Source: Holophagaceae bacterium
GTDB lineage: Bacteria > Acidobacteriota > Holophagae > Holophagales > Holophagaceae
DNA length: 41,325 nt
Reading direction: 5' to 3'
Assembly (NCBI GenBank): GCA_003165415.1
Contig: PLUC01000049.1
Span: 155-41,479 of the forward strand
This document shows, piece by piece, positions 6,238 to 14,270 of the stretch. A program made the translations under genes and the position numbers. The stretch's first letter is position 1, and every line of letters begins with the position of its first letter. Under the pieces are notes generated by a model that saw only the letters and a list, made by a program, of their open reading frames with translations, searched no databases and was not told where the DNA came from.

Positions 6238-8787
6238 TTGTCTCCCTCCCTGCGAGCCATCCGCTGGCGATTGATCCTGACCAGCGTCTTCGCCCTGGTC
6301 CTGGCTCTGGGGTCTTTCTATTTGAACCAATGGGTTTATGCTTCCTCGGACGACCAGTGCACCTGGAAGGTCCAGGGCCGCCAGGTGTTCATCCAGGAGA
6401 TCCTGCCCAACGGCGCGGCGGAGAACGCCGGGCTGCTGGAAGGTGACGAGCTCATCCTGATCCACGGCCGGAAGGTCGCGGCCCCGGAGCTGGACAAGGC
6501 CGCGCGCTTCATCAACGCCCAGCCGGAAGGGCGGATCCTGGTCTACACCGTCAAGCGGGAGGGGCGGATCCTCCGGCTCCCGGTCAAGCTGGTGAAGCCG
6601 TTCAACCTGACCTCGCTCCTGGTGCTGCTCACCGGGCTGGTGGCCTGGGCCACCGGGCTGCTGGTGGTGATTTCCTCCCCTTCCCGGAAAAGCGCCCGCC
6701 ACTTCTTCTACATGGGGCTGACGAGCCTCCTGCTGAGCCTCTGGTTCCCGCTGGGCATGGCCACCCTGCCCGCGCCCCTGCTGGTCCTGTGCCTGGCCCT
6801 GGGCGGACTCGGGGTGGGGCTGGGGCCGCCGCTGTGGCTGCATTTCTTCCTGCGCTTCCCCCACCCGTTCGCCCTGCGCACCAACCGCCGGTTCCTGGCC
6901 ATCCTGTACGGCTGTTCCCTGGGCGGCACCGCCCTGGTGGCGGGAGAACTGCTGATCCAGACCCTGGCCCCGGACTTGGGCCGGGGCTACCTGCGGCTCA
7001 TGGCCTCGACTCCGGTGCGCGGGACGCTATCCGCCTTCATCCCGGTGGTCGCCTTCGCCGGCCTGGCCCTGTTCTGGGCCGGCACCCGCAAGCAGCGGTC
7101 GCGCAAGCGCAAGGCCCTGCTCCCGGCGCTGCTGCTGACCTCGGCGATCCTGGCGGACCTGCTGTGCTACCGGTTCTTCCTGCTGCCGGGCGCCGGGCGC
7201 AGCCTCAGCTTCACCCGGGCCAGCTGGGTCTTCTACGCGCCTCTGCCCCTGCTGCCCATGGCCTTCGCCTTCGCCATCTTCCGCCACGGTTTTTTCGATG
7301 TGCGCCGGGCCATCCTGCGCTGGATGTCCTACTTCATCGTGCTGGGCCTGATCCTGGCGGTCTACCTGGGCGGGGTCGCCTACCTGTTCGCCGAAGGCAT
7401 CCAGGTGATCCCGGCCGGGTGGGCCGGCGTCCTGGTGGGCCTTTCCGCCCTGCCCATCGGGTGGCTGCTGCGGTCCCTGCTGCTGGCCCTGCGCCGGCGG
7501 TTCCGGCGCGACCTGAACACGGCCCGGGAAGCCATCCTGGGCGGCCTGCGGGAAAACCGGCAGCGGTTTTCCGAGGACGCCATCCTGGACCGCCTGGCCG
7601 AGTGCCTGCGCTCGGCCTTCCAGCCCCAGCTCCTGCTGCTCCTGCCCGCCGATGGCAACGGTTTCCAGCTTCCCCCCCTGCCCGCCGACCCCGACCTGGG
7701 CTCGCACCGCATGGATCCCGGCGCCGCCATGACCCTGCGGCTGCCCCCGGGCTTGCTGCGGCGGGCAAGGGAGAACCGCGAGCTGGTGCTGGGGCTGCAG
7801 AGCGACGAAGCGGACTGGATCCGGGAGCGGGGGCCGGTCCTCAGGGCCCACCTGGACGCCCTGGAGGCGCAGGTGCTGGCCCTGATCATGGTCAACGAGG
7901 CCCCCTACGCGGCCCTGATCCTGGGGGGCAAGTACGCCGAGCTCAACTACGGCCGGGAGGACCGGGAACTGCTCCGGGAGGTGGCCATCGCCACCGGACT
8001 GATGCTGGAGACGGCCCTGCTGCACGGGCGGCTGCTGGACCAGGGCCGGATCGAGCAGGAACTGCAAACCGCCCGGCTGATCCAGCAGAGCCTGATCACC
8101 TCCCAGGCGCCCGTCCTGGCCGGCTTCCAGGTGGCCCTCCGGCTGTCCCCGGCCCTGGAGACCGGGGGGGACCTGCTCTGGGTGGGGCGCCGGCCCTCCG
8201 GTCGCCACATCGCCGCGGTGGGCGACGTGAGCGGCAAGGGCCTCCCGGCCGCCCTCTACATGAGCCAGGCCATGGCCCTGCTGACCTTCGCCGCCCAGCA
8301 GGAGGACCTGGGCTTCGACCAGATCCTGCCCTCGCTGGACAAGACCCTCAGGAACCTGCTCGGCCCAAAGGACTTCCTGACCCTCTCCCTGCTCGAATGG
8401 GACGCCTCGGGGCACTACCGCCTGGCCCGGGCCGGCCATCCCCCGATCCTGCTCATCAGCGGGAGCGCCGAGGGAGAGGCCCGGGAGATCCCCTCCCGCG
8501 GCCGGGGCCTCGGCCTGCGGCCCGGCTCCCCGGGGAATTGGCAAGTTGTGCAAGGACAGTTGCACCCGGGACAGTGGTTGGTGATGTACAGTGACGGTCT
8601 GACCGAGGCCATGAACAAGGATGGGGAACTCTACGGATTGACCCGTTTCATCAACAAGGTTCAGGGCCTCTGGCCGACCGGTTCGGCCCAGGCCGCCTGT
8701 ACCGCCGTATTCGAGGACGTGGCCGGCTACGAAGCGCAGAACCGCGACGACCGCACCCTCTTCATCCTTTCCCGAGACAGCCTATGA
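6238..8787 (+). CDS. Membrane PDZ-domain SpoIIE/RsbU-type PP2C serine phosphatase
   Basis: About 849 residues from TTG 6238 (AAGG 6 nt upstream); a TTG at 6271 is the alternative and no ATG is available. Order: one TM helix (about 12-28); an extracytoplasmic PDZ domain (about 45-115, with AAENAGLLEGDELI); seven or eight hydrophobic segments (about 120-420); a GAF-like or linker region; a C-terminal SpoIIE phosphatase (about 620-849). The metal-binding aspartates are in ETGGDLLW, VGDVSGKGLPAAL, YSDGLTEAM and RDDRTL, so the domain looks active. Such phosphatases usually dephosphorylate anti-anti-sigma proteins in partner-switching cascades, but no STAS or RsbW-type partner is in the window. The stop overlaps the next start (ATGA). 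Confidence 0.85.
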   Translation: MSPSLRAIRWRLILTSVFALVLALGSFYLNQWVYASSDDQCTWKVQGRQVFIQEILPNGAAENAGLLEGDELILIHGRKVAAPELDKAARFINAQPEGRILVYTVKREGRILRLPVKLVKPFNLTSLLVLLTGLVAWATGLLVVISSPSRKSARHFFYMGLTSLLLSLWFPLGMATLPAPLLVLCLALGGLGVGLGPPLWLHFFLRFPHPFALRTNRRFLAILYGCSLGGTALVAGELLIQTLAPDLGRGYLRLMASTPVRGTLSAFIPVVAFAGLALFWAGTRKQRSRKRKALLPALLLTSAILADLLCYRFFLLPGAGRSLSFTRASWVFYAPLPLLPMAFAFAIFRHGFFDVRRAILRWMSYFIVLGLILAVYLGGVAYLFAEGIQVIPAGWAGVLVGLSALPIGWLLRSLLLALRRRFRRDLNTAREAILGGLRENRQRFSEDAILDRLAECLRSAFQPQLLLLLPADGNGFQLPPLPADPDLGSHRMDPGAAMTLRLPPGLLRRARENRELVLGLQSDEADWIRERGPVLRAHLDALEAQVLALIMVNEAPYAALILGGKYAELNYGREDRELLREVAIATGLMLETALLHGRLLDQGRIEQELQTARLIQQSLITSQAPVLAGFQVALRLSPALETGGDLLWVGRRPSGRHIAAVGDVSGKGLPAALYMSQAMALLTFAAQQEDLGFDQILPSLDKTLRNLLGPKDFLTLSLLEWDASGHYRLARAGHPPILLISGSAEGEAREIPSRGRGLGLRPGSPGNWQVVQGQLHPGQWLVMYSDGLTEAMNKDGELYGLTRFINKVQGLWPTGSAQAACTAVFEDVAGYEAQNRDDRTLFILSRDSL

Positions 8788-9323
8788 GTGAAACCCACCC
8801 CGCCCCCGTCGTCCCCAAGTGGTTGAGCCGCACCGTCGTGACCCTGCTGGCGCTCCAGGTGGGCCTGCTCTGGACCCACGGCAGCCTGCTGCAGCGCCAG
8901 CACGACGACATCCAGGCCCTGCGCGAGGATGTCCAGGCCCTGGCTGACAGCCTGGACCAGGACCAGGACGATTGGGATTCCAACGACATCGGCCCGCACC
9001 CGGCGCGCTTCGCCCGGCGCCAGGGCGGCGGCATGGTCCGCACCGCCTACCTGCGGGCGGAGGAGTCCGGCAAGGACGAGGGCGACCAGGAACTCAAGGA
9101 CGCCCAGAAGGACCTGGCCAACACCCGCCAGTCCGCCCAGGATGCGGTGGCCAAGGCCCGGGCGACCCAGGAGAAGATGTCCATCTCCGCCGCCATCGAC
9201 AAGGCCGAAGCCAAGGCCAAGCTCGAGGCGGAAGCCGACACCTGGAAGCCGTGGCTGTGGGTGGGCGTCGCCGTGGTGGCCGTGGCCCTGCTGGTACGGG
9301 CCATCTTTCGAAGGAGGGGCTGA
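8784..9323 (+). CDS. Two-TM coiled-coil membrane protein of unknown function
   Basis: 179 residues, ATG overlapping the phosphatase stop (ATGA), so very probably translationally coupled. A hydrophobic segment at about 16-32 (TVVTLLALQVGLLWTHG) is followed by a strongly heptad-like acidic helix (QHDDIQALREDVQALADS). A low-complexity stretch follows, then a second Ala/Lys/Glu-rich helix (about 93-150, with KAEAKAKLEAEA), and finally a C-terminal TM helix (WLWVGVAVVAVALLVRAIF). The middle would be a rod outside the membrane or a cytoplasmic hairpin. No family recognised. A partner or regulator of the membrane phosphatase is a reasonable guess from coupling alone. Confidence 0.7.
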   Translation: MSETHPAPVVPKWLSRTVVTLLALQVGLLWTHGSLLQRQHDDIQALREDVQALADSLDQDQDDWDSNDIGPHPARFARRQGGGMVRTAYLRAEESGKDEGDQELKDAQKDLANTRQSAQDAVAKARATQEKMSISAAIDKAEAKAKLEAEADTWKPWLWVGVAVVAVALLVRAIFRRRG

Positions 9324-9324
9324 T

Positions 9325-10119
9325 ATGTCACTCCATGAATATCTAATGGCAGATCCCCAGTGCGACCAGCTGCTGGCGGGGGCGGTGCTGGCCGTGGGTC
9401 CCATGCTGGACGACCCCGATCCGGCCCCGACCCTGGCCGTGGTGGAGGGGTGGGCCGACGAGCTGGCCGGCCGGATGCCGCTGCCCTGGAACTTCCACAG
9501 CGCCATCGACGTGCTCAACCACTACCTGTTCCAGGAGGTGGGCCTGCAGGGGGACCAGGAGACCTACGACGATCCGGCCAACGCCGCCATCCCCCGGGTG
9601 ATCGCCCGCAAGCGGGGCATGCCCATCACCCTTTCCATCCTGTGGATGGACGTGGCCCGCCGGCTGGGCTTCAACGCCGTGGGCGTGGCCCTCCCCGGCC
9701 ACTTCATCACCGGGCTGAGGCTGGACCTGGGCATCCTGCACTTCGACCCCTTCAACGGCGGCCGCGCCCTGGGCGAGGTCGGCGCGGCCCGGCTGGTGGA
9801 GCAGGCCACCGACGGCCGGGCCACCTTCGACCCGGCCATGCTGCTGCCGGTTTCCAACCGCGCCATCATCGTCCGCCTGGTGCGCAACCTCCATGTGCGG
9901 TTCCTGCGGTCCCACGCCTGGGCCGAGGCGCTCTGGACCTCCACCCACCTGGTGCTGCTGTCCCCCGGGGAGAGCCTGCCTTACCGCGACCGCGCCTTCG
10001 TCCACTTCAAGCGCGGGGAGATGACCGCCGGGCTGAAGGACCTCAACGAAGCCATCCGCCTGGGCCAGGAGGTCGATCCGGAACTGGTCTCGTGGATGGA
10101 ACGGCTGCAGCGGGGATAA
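9325..10119 (+). CDS. SirB1-family protein (transglutaminase-like plus TPR)
   Basis: 264 residues. Strong ribosome site AAGGAGG (9311-9317) before ATG 9325. The N-terminal two thirds match the SirB1/transglutaminase-like fold, with LNHYLFQEVGLQGDQETYDDPANAAIPRVIARKRGMPITLSIL-type blocks (motifs NHYLF, IPRVIARKRGMPITLS and VGVALPGHFI). The usual cysteine nucleophile is replaced within MPITLSILW, so peptidase or transglutaminase activity is doubtful, as in most SirB1 proteins. The C-terminus (about 190-264) is TPR-like (AEALWTSTHLVLLSP, YRDRAFVHFKRGEM). It lies 1 bp after the preceding gene. The family's biochemical role is not settled. Confidence 0.85.
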   Translation: MSLHEYLMADPQCDQLLAGAVLAVGPMLDDPDPAPTLAVVEGWADELAGRMPLPWNFHSAIDVLNHYLFQEVGLQGDQETYDDPANAAIPRVIARKRGMPITLSILWMDVARRLGFNAVGVALPGHFITGLRLDLGILHFDPFNGGRALGEVGAARLVEQATDGRATFDPAMLLPVSNRAIIVRLVRNLHVRFLRSHAWAEALWTSTHLVLLSPGESLPYRDRAFVHFKRGEMTAGLKDLNEAIRLGQEVDPELVSWMERLQRG

Positions 10120-10130
10120 GGAGCCTAGGC

Positions 10131-10700
10131 ATGGACCTGACCCGATTTCTCGAACTGGCGCGGTCCCACGGCTGGCAGGGCCTGTCCTTGTGGGGCGTGC
10201 TGCTGTTCCAGGCCCTGCTCTGGGTGGGGCTGGTGCGCCTGCACCTGGCCCTGCACCGGGAAGAAGCGCCCTGGGAGGAATGCGTCGGCAAGATCCGTTC
10301 GGCCTTCCTGCGTAAGCTGAACGGCGAAGACGAACTGAACGAACTGAAGGTCCACCACTACGCCCCCCTGGTGGACCAGCTGGTCGCCCTGAACTTCGCC
10401 GAGGCCAAGAGTTCCATCATGGAGCGGTGGCTGCTGCTCCGCTGGAAGACCAAGGAGGGCCTGCGCCCCTACTGGATCCGCTGGGGGCACCTGCTGATCG
10501 CCTTCGGGGTGGTGGTGTGGTTCCTCAACGGCCTGCTGGTGGACATCGGCCTGGAGCCCCTCAAGCGCACCCCCTGCGATCCCAGGCTGCTCTGGGTCTG
10601 GCTGGGATACGCCATGGTCCTGGCCTGGAAGCAGGTGCGGCTCCAGGGCAACCTGGAGCGGGTGCAGCGCAGCCTGCTGCTGCCCCGGCGGGATGAGTAG
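10131..10700 (+). CDS. Two-TM membrane protein of unknown function
   Basis: 189 residues. AAGGAG (10118-10123) overlaps the stop of the SirB1 gene, 7 nt before ATG 10131. The N-terminal TM is about 18-38 (LSLWGVLLFQALLWVGLVRL). A long charged cytoplasmic helix region follows (about 45-115, EDELNELKVHHYAPLVDQL and AEAKSSIMERWLLLRWKTKEG). A second TM is at about 122-142 (HLLIAFGVVVWFLNGLLVDI), with a third hydrophobic stretch at about 152-170. The C-terminus is basic. No family recognised. It is the last gene of the phosphatase run. Confidence 0.65.
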   Translation: MDLTRFLELARSHGWQGLSLWGVLLFQALLWVGLVRLHLALHREEAPWEECVGKIRSAFLRKLNGEDELNELKVHHYAPLVDQLVALNFAEAKSSIMERWLLLRWKTKEGLRPYWIRWGHLLIAFGVVVWFLNGLLVDIGLEPLKRTPCDPRLLWVWLGYAMVLAWKQVRLQGNLERVQRSLLLPRRDE

Positions 10701-10739
10701 GCCCTTGACTGGGCCAAGCGCCGTCCGAGTTCGAGCGGT

Positions 10740-11426
10740 TCAAAGCGCCGGATCCTCGGTGAAGTCCAGCATGTGCCCGGACTTGTTGGCCTTGGTCTTG
10801 AGGTAGCGGAGGTTGTAGGGGTTGGACGCCAGCTGGTGGGCCTCCCGCTGCACGTGGATGCCCGAATCCTCCAGGGCCTTGATCTTCTTCGGGTTGTTGG
10901 TGAGCAGGCGGACCTTGTGGATGCCGAAGAAGCGGAGCATTTCCACGGCCGATTCGTAGGTGCGCAGGTCGTCGGCGAAGCCAAGCTGATGGTTGGCCTC
11001 CACCGTATCGAAGCCCTGCTCCTGGAGGGCGTAGGCCTTCAGCTTGTTCAGCAGGCCGATGCCTCGGCCTTCCTGACGCAGGTAGAGCACGATCCCGCCC
11101 CGTTCGCCGATGTAGCGCAGGGCGGCTTCCAGCTGGGCCCGGCAGTCGCACTTCAGGCTGCCCATCACGTCGCCGGTCCAGCACTCGCTGTGGATGCGCA
11201 CGTTCACCCGCTTGCGGGCGTCGATCTCCCCGGCCACGATGGCGATGTGCTCCTTGCCTGTGAGCTTTTCCAGGAAACCGTAGACGACGAACTTGCCGAA
11301 AATGGACGGGACGTTGGCCTTGGCCACGAAGGGGACGGACTCGGTCTCCAGCCGGGTGACCACCTCCAGCGGGGAGTCCGGGATCAGCTTGAGGTGGGGG
11401 GCACTACTGCTGTCTTTGGGGCACAT
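10740..11426 (-). CDS. ribA: GTP cyclohydrolase II
   Basis: 228 residues, stand-alone (no fused RibB domain). It opens GTP to 2,5-diamino-6-ribosylamino-pyrimidinone phosphate, formate and pyrophosphate, the first committed step of riboflavin synthesis. The zinc site is intact: Cys in HSECWTGD and the CDC of GSLKCDCRAQL. Catalytic and GTP-binding motifs RQEGRGIGL, DLRTY and LLTNNPKKI are present. An N-terminal extension of about 25 residues (MCPKDSSSAPHLKL...) is unremarkable. No Shine-Dalgarno sequence is obvious before ATG 11426, and no FMN riboswitch is seen in the short gap to nrnA. Other rib genes are absent here. Confidence 0.95.
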   Translation of the reverse strand: MCPKDSSSAPHLKLIPDSPLEVVTRLETESVPFVAKANVPSIFGKFVVYGFLEKLTGKEHIAIVAGEIDARKRVNVRIHSECWTGDVMGSLKCDCRAQLEAALRYIGERGGIVLYLRQEGRGIGLLNKLKAYALQEQGFDTVEANHQLGFADDLRTYESAVEMLRFFGIHKVRLLTNNPKKIKALEDSGIHVQREAHQLASNPYNLRYLKTKANKSGHMLDFTEDPAL

Positions 11427-11467
11427 GGCTTACACGACCAGGGAAGGTTGAAAAGGGATAGGCGAAA

Positions 11468-12493
11468 TCACCCAGGGACCGGGACGGGAAGGGGGGAGCG
11501 CCGGACTGGGAAATCCATGGAAAGCTGGGTCAGGACGGCTGCGTCCATCTCAGTCTGGGCTCTTGACATGGGTCCGTCCAGCTTTGCGCCGGAAGCGAGC
11601 CGGTGGCCGCCGCCGCCGAAGCGTTTGCAGACCGCGTTCACATCGGCCCCTTCCCGGGAGCGCAGGCTCGCCTTGACCCGGCCATCGGCGAGTTCATGGA
11701 GCAGGCAGGCCACCTCCACCCCCCGCAGTTCCAGGGGACCGTTCACCAGCCCCTCCAGGTCGTCATGGTCGGCGCCGCAGGCGGCGAAATCGGCCCGGGT
11801 GAGGCTCAGCCGGGCATAGCGGCCTTCCCCCTGCAGGACCATGCCGTCGAAGGCGCGGCCGAAGATCCGCAGCTTTTCCGGCCGGCCCTGGTGGTAGAGG
11901 TTCTGGTAGATCCGGGCCGGGGCCACCCCCTGCTCGATGAGGTCGGCGGCCAGCCGGTGGACCTTGGGGGTGGCGTTGGAGAACCGGAAGTTGCCGGTGT
12001 CGTCCACCACGCCTGTATAGAGCGCCTCGGCCATGGCCAGGGGCAGCGCCATCCTTCCGGCCGCCAGGTCGTACACCAGCTCGGCGCTGGCGCTGGCCGA
12101 GGGATCGGTGAATTCCTGGTCGAAGTCCTGGGGCGCCTCTTTCAGGTGATGGTCCAGGCACGCCTTGCAGGCCTTGGTGGACTGGAACAGGGGGTGCAGG
12201 GGGCCGAGCCGCGTGGGCTCGGAGGCGTCCACCAGGATCCAGGCGTCAGGCCAGGCGGCCAGTGCCCCATGGGCGCCCTGGGGGTCGAAGGCCTCCACCC
12301 AGCCCAAGGAATCCATGAATTCCAGGAAGGCGGGCACGGCCGGACTGACCACGATCCGCACCTCCTTGCCCCGGGCGCGCAGGTAGTGGGCCAGGCCCAG
12401 CATCGCCCCCATGCCGTCCCCGTCGGGGTTCTCATGGGTGGTGAGCAGGATCCTGCCCTGGCGATCGAGAAATTCGGCGAAGCGGTTCAGCAT
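11468..12493 (-). CDS. nrnA: DHH-DHHA1 phosphoesterase, NrnA-type nanoRNase/pAp phosphatase
   Basis: 341 residues. NrnA proteins degrade 2-5-nt RNAs (and sometimes c-di-nucleotide products) and dephosphorylate pAp. DHH motifs appear in order: TTHENPDGDGMGA (motif I), LVDASEPTR (II), CLDHHLK (III, the DHH) and VVDDTGNFRF (IV). The DHHA1 domain ends in RFGGGGHRLASGA, which carries the substrate-binding GGGH. ATG 12493 is chosen because an upstream frame extension (to 12547) has no ribosome site and adds a non-conserved 18 residues; AGAGG lies upstream of 12493. It lies between ribA and add, but the gaps allow independent expression. Confidence 0.88.
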   Translation of the reverse strand: MLNRFAEFLDRQGRILLTTHENPDGDGMGAMLGLAHYLRARGKEVRIVVSPAVPAFLEFMDSLGWVEAFDPQGAHGALAAWPDAWILVDASEPTRLGPLHPLFQSTKACKACLDHHLKEAPQDFDQEFTDPSASASAELVYDLAAGRMALPLAMAEALYTGVVDDTGNFRFSNATPKVHRLAADLIEQGVAPARIYQNLYHQGRPEKLRIFGRAFDGMVLQGEGRYARLSLTRADFAACGADHDDLEGLVNGPLELRGVEVACLLHELADGRVKASLRSREGADVNAVCKRFGGGGHRLASGAKLDGPMSRAQTEMDAAVLTQLSMDFPVRRSPLPVPVPG

Positions 12494-12569
12494 GGACACT
12501 ATTCCGACCTCTTGGATCAACTTTACCCCCAACTTCAGGGCTTGCATAGGGCGAGCCGGCGGCTGAACG

Positions 12570-13637
12570 CTACAGCTGCTCTTTCTTGCTGTCCAGGCTG
12601 CCCGGGGTGAATGATTTCAATTCGTTCACCACCTCGGATAGCATGGCCCGCTTGATGGCGTAGGGCAGGAAGGCGCTCTTGAAGCCCATGATGATGAGTT
12701 CCTTGATCTCGTCCAGGGTGAAGCCGAGCACGTCGTGCAGCACCTTGTATTCCTCGCTGACGGTGGTCCGGGTCACCATCCGGTTGTCGGTGTTCACCGT
12801 CACCCGCAGCCCCAGGTCGTAGAACAGCCGGATGGGGTGGTCCTGCATCTTGGCCACGGCCTTGGTCTGGACATTGGAGGAAGGGCAGCATTCCAGGGGG
12901 ATGCGGTGGTCGTTCACGTAGTTGAGCAGGTCGCCGTCCTCGATCAGGCGCACCCCGTGCCCGATGCGGTGGGCGCCGCAGAGGTGGATGGCCTGGTGGA
13001 CGCTTTCGGGGCCGTAGGCCTCGCCCGCGTGGAGGGTGCAGTTGATGTTGTTGGCCAGCACCCGGCTGAAGGCGTCCCGGTGCTTCTTGGCCGGGAAATC
13101 CTCCTCCGCCCCCGCCAGGTCGAACCCCACCACGCCCTTGTTCTTGAAGGCGACGGTCAAGTCGGCGAGCCGGTTGGAGAGATCCGGGCCGATGTGCCGG
13201 ATGCCGCAAAGGATCACGCCGGTCTTGATGGGATAGAGCTTTTCCGCCGCCGCCAGTCCCTCCAGCACCGCCTGGACGATGCTGTGCAGGGTCATCCCCT
13301 TCTGCTGGTGCAGGATGGGGCTGTAGCGGACCTCCATGTAGCGGACGTTCTCCCGGGCCGCGTCCTCGGCCAGCTCGAACGCCGTCCGCACCAGCGAGCC
13401 GTAGGTCTGCATCACCGACAGGGCGACGTCGAAGGCCTTCAGGTACTCCACCAGGGACTCGCAGTCGTCCCCCATCTCCACGAAGGGACGCAGGCCCTCC
13501 ACGGTATCCGCGGGCAGGACCACCCCCTGTTCCCGGGCCAGATCAAGGATGGTGGTGATGCGCAGGCTGCCGTCCAGGTGCACATGCAGATCAGTCTTGG
13601 GAAGTCGCTGGAGATCTTCGAGGGAGAGTTTTTGCAT
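12570..13637 (-). CDS. add: Adenosine deaminase
   Basis: 355 residues. It converts (deoxy)adenosine to (deoxy)inosine in purine salvage. Zinc ligands and catalytic residues are visible: KTDLHVHLDGS near the N-terminus, GFDLAGAE, LHAGEAYG (catalytic Glu), HRIGHGVRL and CPSSNVQT. The last zinc-site motif reads VNTDNR rather than the classical TDDP; to my knowledge this Asn variant is also found in other bacterial adenosine deaminases (for example actinobacterial ones), so activity is expected. It has a good promoter of its own (13643-13671) with no Shine-Dalgarno, placing the transcription start at or next to the ATG. Confidence 0.93.
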   Translation of the reverse strand: MQKLSLEDLQRLPKTDLHVHLDGSLRITTILDLAREQGVVLPADTVEGLRPFVEMGDDCESLVEYLKAFDVALSVMQTYGSLVRTAFELAEDAARENVRYMEVRYSPILHQQKGMTLHSIVQAVLEGLAAAEKLYPIKTGVILCGIRHIGPDLSNRLADLTVAFKNKGVVGFDLAGAEEDFPAKKHRDAFSRVLANNINCTLHAGEAYGPESVHQAIHLCGAHRIGHGVRLIEDGDLLNYVNDHRIPLECCPSSNVQTKAVAKMQDHPIRLFYDLGLRVTVNTDNRMVTRTTVSEEYKVLHDVLGFTLDEIKELIIMGFKSAFLPYAIKRAMLSEVVNELKSFTPGSLDSKKEQL

Positions 13638-13642
13638 CCCCG

Positions 13643-13671
13643 ATTCTAGCGCAGGCTGCCCTATGTGTGAA
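13643..13671 (-). promoter_or_regulatory. add promoter, probably leaderless
   Basis: On the minus strand TTCACA (13666-13671) and TAGAAT (13643-13648) are separated by exactly 17 bp. The -10 box ends 5 nt before the add ATG (13635-13637), and no ribosome site fits between. The -35 lies within the end of the fur-family gene. This is the clearest example of the TAnnnT-before-ATG arrangement in the window. Confidence 0.62.
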
Positions 13672-14170
13672 TCTGGGCCACCCGATGCTGGATGATTGAA
13701 TCATCAGCCTTGCCCACGCAATGGGCGCAAAGGCCGAAAATCTGCAGGCTATGGTGCAGGGGCTTGAACTGCCACTCCCGGCAGATGTCATCCTGCAGCT
13801 TTTCCAGGTCGGGCCTGAAGAACTCCAGGACCTTATTGCAGTTGAGGCAGATCAGATGGTCGTGGTGCTCGTTCTCGTGGGCGGCCTCGTAGTTGGCGTG
13901 GCTGGAGCCCAGGCTGCTCTTGCGCACCAGTCCGCACTGGACCAGCAGGTCGAGGGTGCGGTATACCGTCGCCCGGCTGATATCCCGCCCCTGCTGTTTT
14001 AACTCCGCGTGCAAGGCTTCCGCGTCGAAATGGGAATCCTTCTGGAATATGGCCGCGAGGATTTCCATCCGTTCGCCCGTCAGCTTCAGCTTCTTGCTGC
14101 GCAGATATGCCTCGAAGCGGTGGGCTTCCGCAGAATGCGCCTTTGCCTGGGTGGTTGGGGTGGGGCACAT
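13661..14170 (-). CDS. Fur-family transcriptional regulator
   Basis: 169 residues. The N-terminal winged-helix contains KLKLTGERMEILAAIF and the recognition helix ISRATVYRTLDLLVQCGLV. The dimerisation domain has the metal site HENEHHDHLICLNC and two structural CxxC pairs (CLNC and CAHC), which suggest a structural zinc. It could be Fur, PerR or Zur; the H-H-D-H-x-I-C motif is common to all. The start has AGGGAG about 6 nt upstream. A promoter at 14233-14260 overlaps the upstream region of the divergent tautomerase-like gene, so autoregulation and control of that gene are both possible. Confidence 0.92.
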   Translation of the reverse strand: MCPTPTTQAKAHSAEAHRFEAYLRSKKLKLTGERMEILAAIFQKDSHFDAEALHAELKQQGRDISRATVYRTLDLLVQCGLVRKSSLGSSHANYEAAHENEHHDHLICLNCNKVLEFFRPDLEKLQDDICREWQFKPLHHSLQIFGLCAHCVGKADDSIIQHRVAQIHT

Positions 14171-14232
14171 GCGAGCTCCCTGGGGAAAAGGTCATTGAGA
14201 GGCTCAAAAAGAGTTTCCCTCTCTCATAAGAC

Positions 14233-14260
14233 AGATTAGATTGAATTACCCCCTTGTTAA
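14233..14260 (-). promoter_or_regulatory. Promoter of the Fur-family gene
   Basis: On the minus strand TTAACA (14255-14260) and TAATCT (14233-14238) are 16 bp apart. Downstream, the leader holds a spaced inverted repeat, TGAGAG (14196-14201) and CTCTCA (14221-14226), which might be an operator. It does not match a textbook Fur or PerR box. Confidence 0.42.
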
Positions 14261-14270
14261 AGGAGTGTCT

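Noticed and set aside
10700..10715. GGCCC/GGGCC hairpin between the convergent membrane-protein gene and ribA
   Set aside because: Only 5 bp with no T-run; too weak to call a terminator.
11427..11467. Possible FMN riboswitch near ribA
   Set aside because: The gap is about 40 bp and shows none of the conserved RFN elements.
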